The notes below the pieces were generated by a model, which searched no databases, was not told where the DNA came from, and was given only the letters and a program-made list of their open reading frames with translations. Shown piece after piece: positions 1-8,442 of a stretch of DNA of 64,000 nucleotides (the stretch's first letter is position 1; each line of letters begins with the position of its first letter). The DNA is from CAUZIZ01 sp965218775. Lineage in GTDB: Bacteria > Acidobacteriota > UBA6911 > RPQK01 > JAJDTT01. The stretch lies in contig CBDCLS010000006.1 of the NCBI GenBank assembly GCA_965218775.1, positions 124,001 through 188,000 of the forward strand. The letters are read 5' to 3'. The position numbers and the translations under genes were made by a program.

Positions 1-420
1 ACGAAGTCCAGGACAAAACCCGAAGGCTTGTTTCTTCCCTCGTCATCCTCGTAGGGCCTGTTGACTCTCGCGATCGCCTGCAGCAGGACGTGGTCGCGCA
101 TCGGTTTGTCGAGGTACATGCAGTAGAGAATTGGGGCATCAAAACCGGTGAGCAGCTTTTCCGTGATAATGAGGATCTTGGGAAGCTCTCCGGGTTTTCT
201 GAAGGCTTTCCTGATTCGCTTTTCCTCTTCCTCTGACAAGTGATGCTTGGCCATCTCCTCGCTGTCGTTGAAGCCCGCGCTGTAGACTACTTCTGAGTAT
301 TCCGGTGGCATGTGCTTGTCGAGCTCTGCCTTGTAGAGTGCGCAGGCTTCTCTGTCCACTCCAACAAGAAAAGCCTTGTAGCCCATTGGCTCCACGTATT
401 CCTTGTAATGATCGGCCACG
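1..420 (-). pseudogene. hsdR: Type I restriction enzyme R subunit (HsdR), internal fragment
   Basis: HsdR is the ATP-dependent translocase/nuclease subunit of type I restriction systems. Reading leftward, the frame has the motor-domain signature LLTGFDAP (motif V region) and QAIARVNRPYEDDEG (motif VI region), preceded by VGVDREACALYKAELDKHMP, all characteristic of HsdR. The frame runs off the left end of the window, so the C-terminus lies outside. Upstream of about position 420 the recognisable similarity stops abruptly, there is no start codon, and unrelated coding-like sequence on the other strand begins. No hsdM or hsdS is visible here. I infer a gene truncated by rearrangement; an assembly junction is also possible. 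Confidence 0.7.
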
Positions 421-791
421 TAAACACGACATTCATGTTTGTCTACCGTGATACAGGCACCTTTGCCATCGAGGTCTTTAGCTTTAACCCGGGAAAAGGC
501 TTCCCGGCGGGGAACTACTATTTGTCGACGCCACCCGATTTCACTGGATCCACTGAGAAGCTCAGGTGGGAGTTTGAGACCAAGCTCCAGAAAGGCAGGC
601 ATGTGGTCTGGTGCTTGGCCGAAATGTTTCACGGTATTTTCGAAAACTCAACAACAGTCAGCGACAGATTGGACCTTGTCCTGATGACGAGTGCAGCAAC
701 AGGGATTACAACGCGGCGGCTGACCCAGGATAATCGTGTGCTTTTCTCCTCCACAGATGCGGGAATTGACAAGGTCCTGCAGAAACTTTGA
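421..791 (+). pseudogene. Unidentified gene remnant, C-terminal part
   Basis: From about 421 to the stop at 791 the plus strand encodes some 120 residues with natural protein-like composition, for example FAIEVFSFNPGKGFPAGNYY and DRLDLVLMTSAATG. No family is recognised. Its 5' part would have to lie where the oppositely oriented hsdR fragment sits, so it appears to lack its N-terminus. Both remnants end at the same point (about 420), which suggests a recombination junction. It could also be a chance open frame; confidence is low. Confidence 0.3.
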
Positions 792-967
792 GTTCTGGGC
801 TGACTGGATTCCCATGCTTTCAACGGTCCGTCGCAGAATGTTGTTCGGCGAAATTGGGCTTTCCTGCTCTCCGGTGTCTTCAAATGGGAAAGAAATAGGA
901 AAAGTCCGCTACAGCTTAAGATCCCAAGAATTCTTTCCGCTATAACTTATTGGAAATAGAAAGGATA

Positions 968-1044
<77 letters not shown>

Positions 1045-1060
1045 GCACTGGATGCGCTGC

Positions 1061-1089
1061 AATATATCGAAAAGGGGCAATCGCGTCAA
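1061..1089 (-). promoter_or_regulatory. Sigma-70-type promoter of tRNA-Asn
   Basis: On the minus strand TTGACG (1084-1089) and TATATT (1061-1066) are separated by 17 nt, and the -10 box lies 16 nt upstream of the tRNA 5' end. This is a near-consensus housekeeping promoter in the right place and orientation. Confidence 0.8.
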
Positions 1090-1289
1090 GATTCAGGTCA
1101 GTCTGCCCCCGGTTGCGAGCCGGATCATTCGAGAAAGAAACCTTCGTCGGGGTTAGCAGAGACCTTGCTGTTGTCCGGCTCTCTCCTCGGAACTTGGCCT
1201 CGTTTTGCTAGCGGCTCAAGTCGTTCGCGGCTCTGTTGGACTCGGCTTCGTGTTGCTGAGGGTTCGACCCTGACTGTGGCTGAAGTGGG

Positions 1290-3587
1290 CTACAGGTTCT
1301 CTAAAATGAACTCTGTCATTAATCGATAGAGGTGGTTTTGCTGGCTGGCATTCCTGACTCCGTGGCGGGATTTGGGATAGAGCATCATTTCGAAGCTCTT
1401 TCCCTTCTTCTGGAGTCGCTCGATTAGCTGGATCGTGTTCTGCAAGTGGACGTTGTCGTCTATCGTCCCGTGGATCAGTAGTAGCTTGCCGCTCAAGTTG
1501 TCCGCCGACTCGAGCACGGAGCTCTTCTTGTAGCCCTCGGGATTTTCCTGGGGTAGGCCCATGTAGCGCTCGGTGTAGATGGTGTCGTAGAGCTTCCAGT
1601 CGGTGACGGGAGCCCCTGCGATCCCTATCTTGAAGCTGGAGCTGTGCGTCAGAGCGTAGGAGGTCAGGTAGCCACCGTAGCTCCAGCCCCAGATGCCTAT
1701 CCGCTCTGAATCGACGTAGGACTTCGATCGCAGCCACTGGAGCCCCTCCTCCACGTCGCGTAGTTCCAGTTCTCCCAGGTTGCGGAAGACAGGCCAGGCC
1801 GACCCCGCCCCTTTTCCACTGGCGCTGCGGTTGTCACACATCCAGATGATGTAACCCTTCTGAGCCAGGAACTGGTGCCATAGGTATCGGCTTCCACCCC
1901 ATCGGTTCTTTACGCTCGGTATCTGTGGCCCCCCATAGACGTAGCACAGCACCGGATACTTTTTCTTGGAATCAAAGTCGGCCGGCCGGATCATCATCGC
2001 TTCCATCGAAAAACCATCGCTGGCCTTAACCCGAAGAAACTCAGGAGTAGAGAGCTCCAGTTCCTCCAAGGTCTCGACCCGGTTCTCGTCGATCATCCGT
2101 ACCCAGGCTCCCTCAGAGTCGTGCAGCGCCACCTTTACCGGGGTCCTGATGTTGCTCCAGGAGTCCATGAAGCGACTAAACTGCGAATTGAAGTTCGCGC
2201 GATGAGTACCGGAGCCGCGAGAGAGGCGCTTCAGCTGTCCCCCATCCAAACGGACACGGTACACATGCTGCTCGGTTGGCTTGTCACGGTTCGCCGAAAA
2301 ATAGACCCACTTGGCGTCATGGTCAGCTCCGAAGAGACTCGCGACCTCCCACTCGCCCTCGGTGACGGGCCGGATGAGCTTTCCCTCCGCCGTGTAGTGA
2401 TAGATGTGCTTCCAGCCGTCGCGCTCACTCAGCCAGAGAAAGGATCCGTCTTTAAGCCACTTGGGCTCCCCCAGGACGCTGGTCCACGCCGGTGTCTTCT
2501 CCCGCAACAGCGTTTCCATCTTGCCCTCAGCCAGATCGAAGCGGTTCAGGTCCAACCAGGTCTGCTGTCGATTCTGTACCTGAAACAACACAGCCTGGCT
2601 ATCAGGCGCCCATCCCACGCGAGTGATCAGGAACTCGGAACCCTCGTACTTGAACGTCTCCACCCACTCGGTCTTGCCCGCGGCGGCGGAGATCAGCCCG
2701 ACTCGGACCCCGGGATTTGGATCGCCAGCCTTGGGATAGCGCATCACTTCGCGGCCCTGGTGAAGCGGCAGATGATCCACCACGGTAAACTCCGGCACCT
2801 GGGACTCGTCCAGTTGAAGGTAGGCAATCCGCGACGAATCTGGACTCCACCAGTATCCCTTGAAGTTACCCCGGCCGTAGATTTCTTCCTGGTAGACCCA
2901 ATCCAGTTTGGCGTTGAGAAGCTCGCTGCTGCCGTCGGTCGTGAGCCGGCGCTCTTTTCCTCCCTCGACATCGACGACGTAGAGATCGCTGTCGCGTATG
3001 AAGCTCACCATGCTGCTGTCGGGGCTGAAGGCGGCAAGCTCCTCCTCCTGGGGAGTACGGGTGAGACGGAAAGCCCCATCACTGCCGAAGCGGTGGTAGA
3101 AGAGATCCCCAGCGTGACGGATCAGGACGCCCTTTTCATCCGGGCTCAGCTCAAATCGGCTATCTTTTGCTGTCTTCTCAAGCGAGGACTCTGTGAATCC
3201 TGGCAGGGCCGCCAGCGAAGCTCTCAGTTCGTCCCCATCAAAGAGGGTCTCCTCCTGACCTGAAGTAGCGTTCACTCGAACCAAGCTGCCGGATTCGCGG
3301 CCGCGGCCCTTCAGGTAGTGCTCACCGTCTTCGAGCCATTTCAGCCCACGAAGAGGGGATCCGCTGAAGTTGATCTTCTGTTTGGGATCAAAGAGGTCGT
3401 CCAGCGTCAGCTGCCGGAGCTGGGCGAAGGTAGACAGGGAGAATAGAATGAAACAGGAAAGAAAACCTACACTACCCCGGACTCGTCGCGGTGCGCGCAG
3501 GCTGTTTGGAATTTGGTGATTGGAATTCGAAATTTGTTTGTATCTTGTAGCTTGTAACTTGGTGCTTGGTAAGGGATAGGACTCCAA
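1290..3587 (-). CDS. Dipeptidyl peptidase IV (S9B family)
   Basis: A serine exopeptidase that removes X-Pro/X-Ala dipeptides; probably periplasmic or membrane-anchored. The 765-residue frame has a DPP IV N-terminal propeller with the S9B signature DWVYQEE at 229-235, then an alpha/beta hydrolase domain with nucleophile motif GWSYGG (Ser about 636), an Asp in TIDDNVH (about 710-711) and a His in SRHGV (about 742). A hydrophobic segment at about 40-55 resembles a signal sequence or anchor. The only upstream start is a TTG at 3587 directly abutting the rplQ stop. The first 36 or so residues are translated from a dispersed low-complexity repeat, so the real start may differ; no ATG or GTG occurs between the repeat and the hydrophobic segment. 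It is last in the ribosomal gene cluster and probably co-transcribed. Confidence 0.9.
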   Translation of the reverse strand: MESYPLPSTKLQATRYKQISNSNHQIPNSLRAPRRVRGSVGFLSCFILFSLSTFAQLRQLTLDDLFDPKQKINFSGSPLRGLKWLEDGEHYLKGRGRESGSLVRVNATSGQEETLFDGDELRASLAALPGFTESSLEKTAKDSRFELSPDEKGVLIRHAGDLFYHRFGSDGAFRLTRTPQEEELAAFSPDSSMVSFIRDSDLYVVDVEGGKERRLTTDGSSELLNAKLDWVYQEEIYGRGNFKGYWWSPDSSRIAYLQLDESQVPEFTVVDHLPLHQGREVMRYPKAGDPNPGVRVGLISAAAGKTEWVETFKYEGSEFLITRVGWAPDSQAVLFQVQNRQQTWLDLNRFDLAEGKMETLLREKTPAWTSVLGEPKWLKDGSFLWLSERDGWKHIYHYTAEGKLIRPVTEGEWEVASLFGADHDAKWVYFSANRDKPTEQHVYRVRLDGGQLKRLSRGSGTHRANFNSQFSRFMDSWSNIRTPVKVALHDSEGAWVRMIDENRVETLEELELSTPEFLRVKASDGFSMEAMMIRPADFDSKKKYPVLCYVYGGPQIPSVKNRWGGSRYLWHQFLAQKGYIIWMCDNRSASGKGAGSAWPVFRNLGELELRDVEEGLQWLRSKSYVDSERIGIWGWSYGGYLTSYALTHSSSFKIGIAGAPVTDWKLYDTIYTERYMGLPQENPEGYKKSSVLESADNLSGKLLLIHGTIDDNVHLQNTIQLIERLQKKGKSFEMMLYPKSRHGVRNASQQNHLYRLMTEFILENL
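3503..3570. repeat. Low-complexity TTTGTTTGTATCTTG-type repeat, copy 1
   Basis: Contains TTTGTTTGTATCTTGTAG followed by variants of CTTGTAACTTGGTGCTTGG. The same wording occurs twice, in opposite orientations, at 24715-24770 and 24838-24919. Here it overlaps the apparent 5' end of the DPP IV gene. Confidence 0.75.
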
Positions 3588-4025
3588 CTATTCCTTTTCT
3601 TCTTCGCTTTCCTTCGCTTCCTTCGCTTCCTTTTTGTCCTTCTTGGAAGTGTCCGCAGAAGCCTGGAACTCGCTGCCCACCAACTCTAACAGGGCTAGCT
3701 CGGCGCTGTCGCCACGCCGAAATCCGAGCCGAACGATCCGGGTGTAGCCGCCGTTGCGGTCGGCAAATCGAGGGGCTAGATCGTCAAACAGCTTCCGTAC
3801 CACGGCCCTTCTTCGGATGAAGGAGAGGGCACGGCGGCGAGCATGGAGCGTTTCCTGCTTGCCCAAGGTGATCATCTTTTCGGCGACGGGGCGAAGTTCC
3901 TTCGCCTTGGGAACCGTCGTGACCAGATGCTCTTTATCCAAGAAATCGGTGACCATGTTGCGAAACAGGGCCTTCCTGTGGCTCGCGTTTCGCCCTAGCT
4001 TTCGGCCTTCCCTACGGTGTCGCAT
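3588..4025 (-). CDS. rplQ: 50S ribosomal protein L17
   Basis: Large-subunit protein of 145 residues. The N-terminus MRHRREGRKLGRNASHRKAL is the L17 signature, followed by the MVTDFLDKEHLVTTVPKAKE segment. The C-terminal 20 or so residues form an unusual Lys/Glu tail (KKDKKEAKEAKESEEEKE) beyond the conserved core. It follows rpoA by 24 nt in the usual alpha-operon order and its stop codon abuts the next gene's TTG start. Confidence 0.97.
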   Translation of the reverse strand: MRHRREGRKLGRNASHRKALFRNMVTDFLDKEHLVTTVPKAKELRPVAEKMITLGKQETLHARRRALSFIRRRAVVRKLFDDLAPRFADRNGGYTRIVRLGFRRGDSAELALLELVGSEFQASADTSKKDKKEAKEAKESEEEKE

Positions 4026-4049
4026 GGCTCTTTCCCACTCTCCGCCCGG

Positions 4050-5036
4050 TTATGCCTCCACGGTCTCCTGAATCAGCCTGCCTTTAGCGTCAATCTTCAT
4101 GCCGAAGGAGAGTCCCATGTCCGCCAGGAGTTCCTTGATTTCGTTCAACGACTTACGCCCGAAATTCTTGGTTTTCAGCATCTCCGCTTCGGTGCGGACG
4201 ACCAGCTCGCCGATCGTCTGGACGTTGGCGTTCTTGAGACAGTTGTAGGCCCTGACCGAGAGCTCCAGCTCTTCCACGGACTTGTTCAGGTTCTCATTGA
4301 CGACATGCGCCTCGTCATCCTCTTCCCGAGCCGACTCTTCCGGCTCCTCTTCGAAGTTGATGAACAAGTAAAGATGGTCCTTGAGGATCTTGGCGGCCTG
4401 ACCGACTGCGTCCTGGGGACTCAGACTGCCATTGGTCCACACATCCAGGTTCAAACGCTCGTACTCGGTCGACTGGCCGAGACGTGCTGCCTCGACCGCA
4501 AAGTTGGCCTTTCTTACCGGCGTGTGAACCGAGTCCACCGGAATGTATCCTATATCCAACTCTTCGTCGTAGTTCTCGCTGGCCGGGACGTAGCCTCTTC
4601 CACTCTTGACCTGGATTTCCATGACCAGCTTGGACGCTTTGTTCTTGGTCGCTATGTAGATGTCCTTGTCCAGGATCTCGACATCCGGGTCAGGCTTGAG
4701 GTCTGCCGATTTCACCTCGCCCTCACCACTGGCCTCCAGATGAAGGATCTTGGGGTGATCCACGTGGAGCATCAGTGGGATCTGCTTCAGGTTCATCAGG
4801 ATATCGGTCACGTCCTCACGCACACCGGGGATCGAAGAAAACTCGTGCAGCACATCTTCAATCTTGACTGCCGTGATGGCAGCTCCCTCAGTAGAGGAAA
4901 GCAAGATACGGCGAAGTGCGTTCCCGATCGTGGTGGCGTAACCCCGCTCGAAAGGCTGCGCGTAAAAATGCCCGAAAGTCGGGGTCAGTGTCTGGCTATC
5001 GTAAAATAGTCGCTTTGGTCTTTGAAACCCTTTCAT
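4050..5036 (-). CDS. rpoA: DNA-directed RNA polymerase alpha subunit
   Basis: Alpha subunit that nucleates core RNA polymerase assembly and contacts activators and UP elements. The N-terminal dimerisation domain includes FERGYATTIGNALRRILLSS; after an acidic linker (EEEPEESAREEDDEA) the C-terminal domain has LELSVRAYNCLKNANVQTIGEL and KNFGRKSLNEIKELL. I take ATG at 5036 (MKGFQRPKRL), preceded by GGAG at suitable spacing; a GTG at 5051 would add five residues. About 328 residues, normal length. It lies between rpsD and rplQ. Confidence 0.97.
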   Translation of the reverse strand: MKGFQRPKRLFYDSQTLTPTFGHFYAQPFERGYATTIGNALRRILLSSTEGAAITAVKIEDVLHEFSSIPGVREDVTDILMNLKQIPLMLHVDHPKILHLEASGEGEVKSADLKPDPDVEILDKDIYIATKNKASKLVMEIQVKSGRGYVPASENYDEELDIGYIPVDSVHTPVRKANFAVEAARLGQSTEYERLNLDVWTNGSLSPQDAVGQAAKILKDHLYLFINFEEEPEESAREEDDEAHVVNENLNKSVEELELSVRAYNCLKNANVQTIGELVVRTEAEMLKTKNFGRKSLNEIKELLADMGLSFGMKIDAKGRLIQETVEA

Positions 5037-5087
5037 CGATTCTATCTCCACTCTGGTGTTCTGGGTTAGGCTGCGGCTGCGGAGGTC

Positions 5088-5723
5088 TTACTTCGAATAG
5101 AGCTCGACCACCAATGACTCTTCGATCGGGATCGCAATGTCGTCCCGTCGAGGCAATTCGACAATCTGGCCCTTGAGACTCTCCTTTTCCAGGCTGAGCC
5201 AGCTGGGAACGCCTCGCCCCGCAACCTCCTCAAGGGAGCTCAGGATAAAGGGATTCTTGGCGCTCTTCTGGCGGACGGCAACCTCATCACCCTTCTTCAC
5301 GAGGTAGGAAGGAATGTTCACCTTACGGCCGTTGACGGTCAGATGTCCGTGACGAACGAATTGCCGGGCCTGGCTGCGCGAGGTCGCAAAACCGAGGCGG
5401 TAGGCCACATTGTCCAGTCGCAGCTCCAGAAATTGGAGTAGCAGTTCGCCAGTAATTCCCTTGCGCCTGGCTGCCTTTTGGAAATAGCGGCGGAACTGGC
5501 GTTCGAGAACACCATAAATGCGCTTGACCTTCTGCTTCTCTCGCAGCTGCAAACCGTATCCGATTACCTTGGCCCGGGTTCGCATATCGCGGCCGTGCTC
5601 ACCCGGAACGAAATTACGCTTATCAACCGCGCATCTTTCCGAGAAACACCGCTGCCCCTTCAAGAATAGCTTCATGCCCTCTCGCCTACAGAGGCGACAA
5701 ACAGGACCTACATTTCGTGCCAA
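5088..5723 (-). CDS. rpsD: 30S ribosomal protein S4 (zinc-binding form)
   Basis: Primary 16S rRNA-binding assembly protein of 211 residues. The N-terminal domain keeps four cysteines (C9, C12, C26, C31), the zinc-binding form. The S4 RNA-binding domain is LRLDNVAYRLGFATSRSQAR followed by VRHGHLTVNGRKVNIPSYLV. In other bacteria S4 can repress the alpha operon; no regulatory structure was identified here. Upstream neighbour is rpsK. Confidence 0.97.
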   Translation of the reverse strand: MARNVGPVCRLCRREGMKLFLKGQRCFSERCAVDKRNFVPGEHGRDMRTRAKVIGYGLQLREKQKVKRIYGVLERQFRRYFQKAARRKGITGELLLQFLELRLDNVAYRLGFATSRSQARQFVRHGHLTVNGRKVNIPSYLVKKGDEVAVRQKSAKNPFILSSLEEVAGRGVPSWLSLEKESLKGQIVELPRRDDIAIPIEESLVVELYSK

Positions 5724-5775
5724 AACCGATTCTCCTCTCTACCTCAGTCCCTCTCTGCCCACGGTGGCAAAACCC

Positions 5776-6183
5776 TTACACTCGTCTCCGTTTGGGAGGG
5801 CGACAACCGTTGTGGGGGATCGGAGTCACATCCCTGATGGACCTGATTTCGATGCCCGAAGCCTGGATGGATCGCACCGCCGATTCCCGGCCGGCACCAG
5901 GTCCTTTGACCCACACCTCACAGCTTCGCATCCCAAATTGGTCCCGCGCCTTGTTGGCAGCCGTGTGGCCTGCCTGAGATGACGCGAAAGGAGTACTCTT
6001 GCGGCTTCCCCTGAAGCCCTGCATCCCCGAGCTGGCCGCGGCCAGGACATTGCCATCCTGATCTGTAATGCTGATCATGGTGTTGTTGAAAGTCGACTTG
6101 ATGTGGACGATCCCATGAATAATCGTCCTCTTTTCCTTTTTCTTGCTCGACTTCTTCTTTCCTGTGTTGGCGGCTTTTGCCAT
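5776..6183 (-). CDS. rpsK: 30S ribosomal protein S11
   Basis: Platform protein of 135 residues. The core HIKSTFNNTMISITDQDGN and C-terminal SGIEIRSIRDVTPIPHNGC..PPKRRRV are diagnostic of S11. The N-terminus is a short Lys-rich stretch (KKKSSKKKEKR). Fifteen nucleotides separate it from rpsM, in standard alpha-operon order. Confidence 0.97.
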   Translation of the reverse strand: MAKAANTGKKKSSKKKEKRTIIHGIVHIKSTFNNTMISITDQDGNVLAAASSGMQGFRGSRKSTPFASSQAGHTAANKARDQFGMRSCEVWVKGPGAGRESAVRSIQASGIEIRSIRDVTPIPHNGCRPPKRRRV

Positions 6184-6198
6184 GGTCTTCCTCGCAGC

Positions 6199-6573
6199 CT
6201 ACTGGCGTTTCTTACGACGTAGGATCCTGCCCTTTCGTGGACCCTTTCGGGTTCGTGAGTTGGTGTGAGTGCGCTGTCCTCGAGCGGGCAGGCCGCGCCG
6301 GTGACGTAGACCGCGATAGCAGCCAATATCCATCAGACGCTTGATGTTCAGCTGAAGCTCCTTGCGCAGATCGCCCTCGATCCTGCCCTGCTCTTCGATA
6401 ATCCGCCGAATCTGCGTGGCTTCGTCTTCGGTAATATCCTGGGCTTTCTTGTCCCAATCGATTCCTGCCTCGGTCAAGATCTGCTCGGAACGCATTCTCC
6501 CGATCCCGTAGATATAGGTGAGTGCGATTTCGATCCGCTTGTTGTCCGGGATGTTCACTCCTATGATTCGCAT
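6199..6573 (-). CDS. rpsM: 30S ribosomal protein S13
   Basis: Head protein of 124 residues contacting the large subunit. The start MRIIGVNIPDNKRIEIALTY and the end GLPARGQRTHTNSRTRKG are the S13 signatures. It directly follows rpmJ. Length and order are normal. Confidence 0.97.
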   Translation of the reverse strand: MRIIGVNIPDNKRIEIALTYIYGIGRMRSEQILTEAGIDWDKKAQDITEDEATQIRRIIEEQGRIEGDLRKELQLNIKRLMDIGCYRGLRHRRGLPARGQRTHTNSRTRKGPRKGRILRRKKRQ

Positions 6574-6584
6574 AACACTCCCTG

Positions 6585-6698
6585 CTAGCCTTGCCGCTGC
6601 TTATGCTTCGGGTTCGGGCAAATCACTCGGACCACCCCTTTTCGACGGACGATCTTGCACTGGCGACAGATGCGTTTGACCGATGCACGAACCTTCAT
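6585..6698 (-). CDS. rpmJ: 50S ribosomal protein L36
   Basis: A 37-residue protein beginning MKVRASVKRICRQCK and ending CPNPKHKQRQG. C11, C14, C27 and H32 form the zinc-ribbon ligand set typical of the zinc-binding L36 form. It lies 3 nt after map and 11 nt before rpsM. infA, commonly found between map and rpmJ, is absent. Confidence 0.95.
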   Translation of the reverse strand: MKVRASVKRICRQCKIVRRKGVVRVICPNPKHKQRQG

Positions 6699-6701
6699 CT
6701 T

Positions 6702-7484
6702 TCAATCATCCTTTCCTGCTCGGCCCCTCTGGTTGCCATTGGTTAGACTCAAGATCCAGGGACCATCCTCGGTCACAGCTACGGAATGTTCGAAGTGTGC
6801 ACTGTAGCCCCCGTCTGCCGTGACGGCGGTCCAGCGGTCGTCCAACACCTTCACCTCGGGTCCCTTGCTGTTGACCATCGGCTCAATCGCCAGCACCATG
6901 CCCGCCTGCAACTTGGGACCTCGTCCCGGCTGACCGAAATTGGGAACCTGTGGTTCCTCGTGCAGGGCTTTCCCGATCCCGTGCCCCACAAATTCGCGGA
7001 CCACTGTAAAACCATGGCTCTCGACGTGCTGCTGAATGCTGTGAGAAATATCCGAGATTCGGTTCCCCACCACCACTTTTTCTATTCCCCTGTAGAGCGA
7101 CTCCCGGGTGACATCCAACAAACTCTTCAATTCCCTGGAAATGGCTCCAACCGAGAAGCTCCAGGCCGAGTCTCCGTAGAAGCCCTTATAACAAACCCCA
7201 ACGTCCAAGCCGATAATGTCACCCTGCTTCAAGGGATCGTCGTTGGGAATCCCGTGAACGATCCGATCGTTGACAGAGGCACATACTGTCGCTGGGTAGC
7301 CTCGATAACCCTTGAAAGCCGGCTTGGCACCTGCCTTCAGAATCATATCCTCAGCTACCGCATCAAGTTCATGGGTCGTGATCCCTGGCTCGATAAGGCT
7401 GCCCAGATGATCGAGAACCTGAGCCACGATCAAGTTGGCCTCTCTCATCTTGTCCAGTTCAGCTTTTCCCTTGCAGACGATCAC
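6702..7484 (-). CDS. map: Methionine aminopeptidase, type I
   Basis: Removes the initiator methionine from nascent proteins. The 260-residue pita-bread-fold protein contains the metal-ligand segments GLDVGV and GDSAW (two Asp), FVGHGIG (His), AIEPMV (Glu) and HFEHSVAV (Glu). It lies between adk and rpmJ in a canonical spc-operon context. Confidence 0.96.
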   Translation of the reverse strand: MIVCKGKAELDKMREANLIVAQVLDHLGSLIEPGITTHELDAVAEDMILKAGAKPAFKGYRGYPATVCASVNDRIVHGIPNDDPLKQGDIIGLDVGVCYKGFYGDSAWSFSVGAISRELKSLLDVTRESLYRGIEKVVVGNRISDISHSIQQHVESHGFTVVREFVGHGIGKALHEEPQVPNFGQPGRGPKLQAGMVLAIEPMVNSKGPEVKVLDDRWTAVTADGGYSAHFEHSVAVTEDGPWILSLTNGNQRGRAGKDD

Positions 7485-7509
7485 TCTTATTCCAGTCTAC
7501 GCCGGCACT

Positions 7510-8172
7510 TCAAGCCCTGCTCTGGTGTCCCGCAACGAGGGACGAGAGCTCCTCGAAGACCGAATCCATATTCAGGCTGCCGTCTACCTCGAAGTAACCC
7601 TCTCGGCTCTTATAGAACTCAATGAGAGGCCTGGTCTGCTCCTGATAGACTCTGAGACGCTCCCGAACCACTGTTTCGGCATCGTCGGGACGCTGGAGCA
7701 ACCCTCCCCCACAAGCATCACAGACATCTTCCTTCGTGGGAGCAGAGTAGTAGACATTGTAGATTCTACCACAGCCAGCACAGTGCCGACGCCCCGCCAG
7801 CCGCCTGACGACCTCTTCTTCGCTCAAGTGGAGGTTCACGGCGATCTGTTCGAAATCTCCAGGCAGCGACTCCAGATACTCAGCTTGCGGCACCGTCCTT
7901 GGGAAGCCGTCCAACAAGATATCCCTGGGAGCATCCTGGCTGCCGAGCCGTTCGCCGACGATCTCTGCCACCAACTGATCCGGAACCAGCGCACCGGAAT
8001 TCATAATCTTTTCGACCTTCGCTCCCAGAGGCGTACCCGACCGAACTTCCTGCCGCAGGATGTCACCGGTCGAAATATGTGCAAAGCCAAACTTCTGGGC
8101 CAACATCTTGGCCTGCGTGCCTTTTCCGGCACCTGGAGGCCCCATCAGGATAACGACGTTCTCGGCTGCCAT
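7510..8172 (-). CDS. adk: Adenylate kinase (zinc-type lid)
   Basis: Catalyses ATP + AMP to 2 ADP. In 220 residues: P-loop GPPGAGKGT (11-19), STGDILR AMP-binding segment, DGFPRT, and a lid with four cysteines C131, C134, C151 and C154 forming a structural zinc site. It is separated from secY by an unusually long 270-nt gap, so it may have its own promoter. Confidence 0.97.
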   Translation of the reverse strand: MAAENVVILMGPPGAGKGTQAKMLAQKFGFAHISTGDILRQEVRSGTPLGAKVEKIMNSGALVPDQLVAEIVGERLGSQDAPRDILLDGFPRTVPQAEYLESLPGDFEQIAVNLHLSEEEVVRRLAGRRHCAGCGRIYNVYYSAPTKEDVCDACGGGLLQRPDDAETVVRERLRVYQEQTRPLIEFYKSREGYFEVDGSLNMDSVFEELSSLVAGHQSRA

Positions 8173-8442
8173 TCGTCCTTCCGAAATGTCTTTCTACCGT
8201 CGGCCCCATTCGAGGAAGAGGCTCCTTCCAGTCTCAGCCTTTCTCCACCGGCCACGCTGGATGATCCAGCTGAAAATGTCAGTCCTGCTTATACCTCACA
8301 ACTTGGATACATGTTGCTGACAAGTCAAAGTCGTGCGCGGCTGTGTTTCGCTCTTACCTCTATGGATGCCTTGGAGGCCTTCCTCAGCAAGGTGCGACGT
8401 TCAGACGTGCAACGGATCGCTCAAGTTTCAGCTTGGTACCGT
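8173..8442. other. 270-nt gap between secY and adk
   Basis: No gene seen. This is the second largest spacer in an otherwise tightly packed cluster. It contains GGCTGTGTTTCGCTC (about 8341-8355), which also occurs inside the 175-bp palindromic elements at 42453 and 60642, followed by GGAGGCC in both contexts. It may be a decayed structured element or hold an internal promoter; no convincing -35/-10 pair was found. Confidence 0.35.

Noticed and set aside
2121..3263. Plus-strand 380-codon open frame
   Set aside because: Antisense to the well-supported DPP IV gene.
4017..5009. Plus-strand 330-codon open frame
   Set aside because: It is the antisense shadow of rpoA and has no protein-like motifs.
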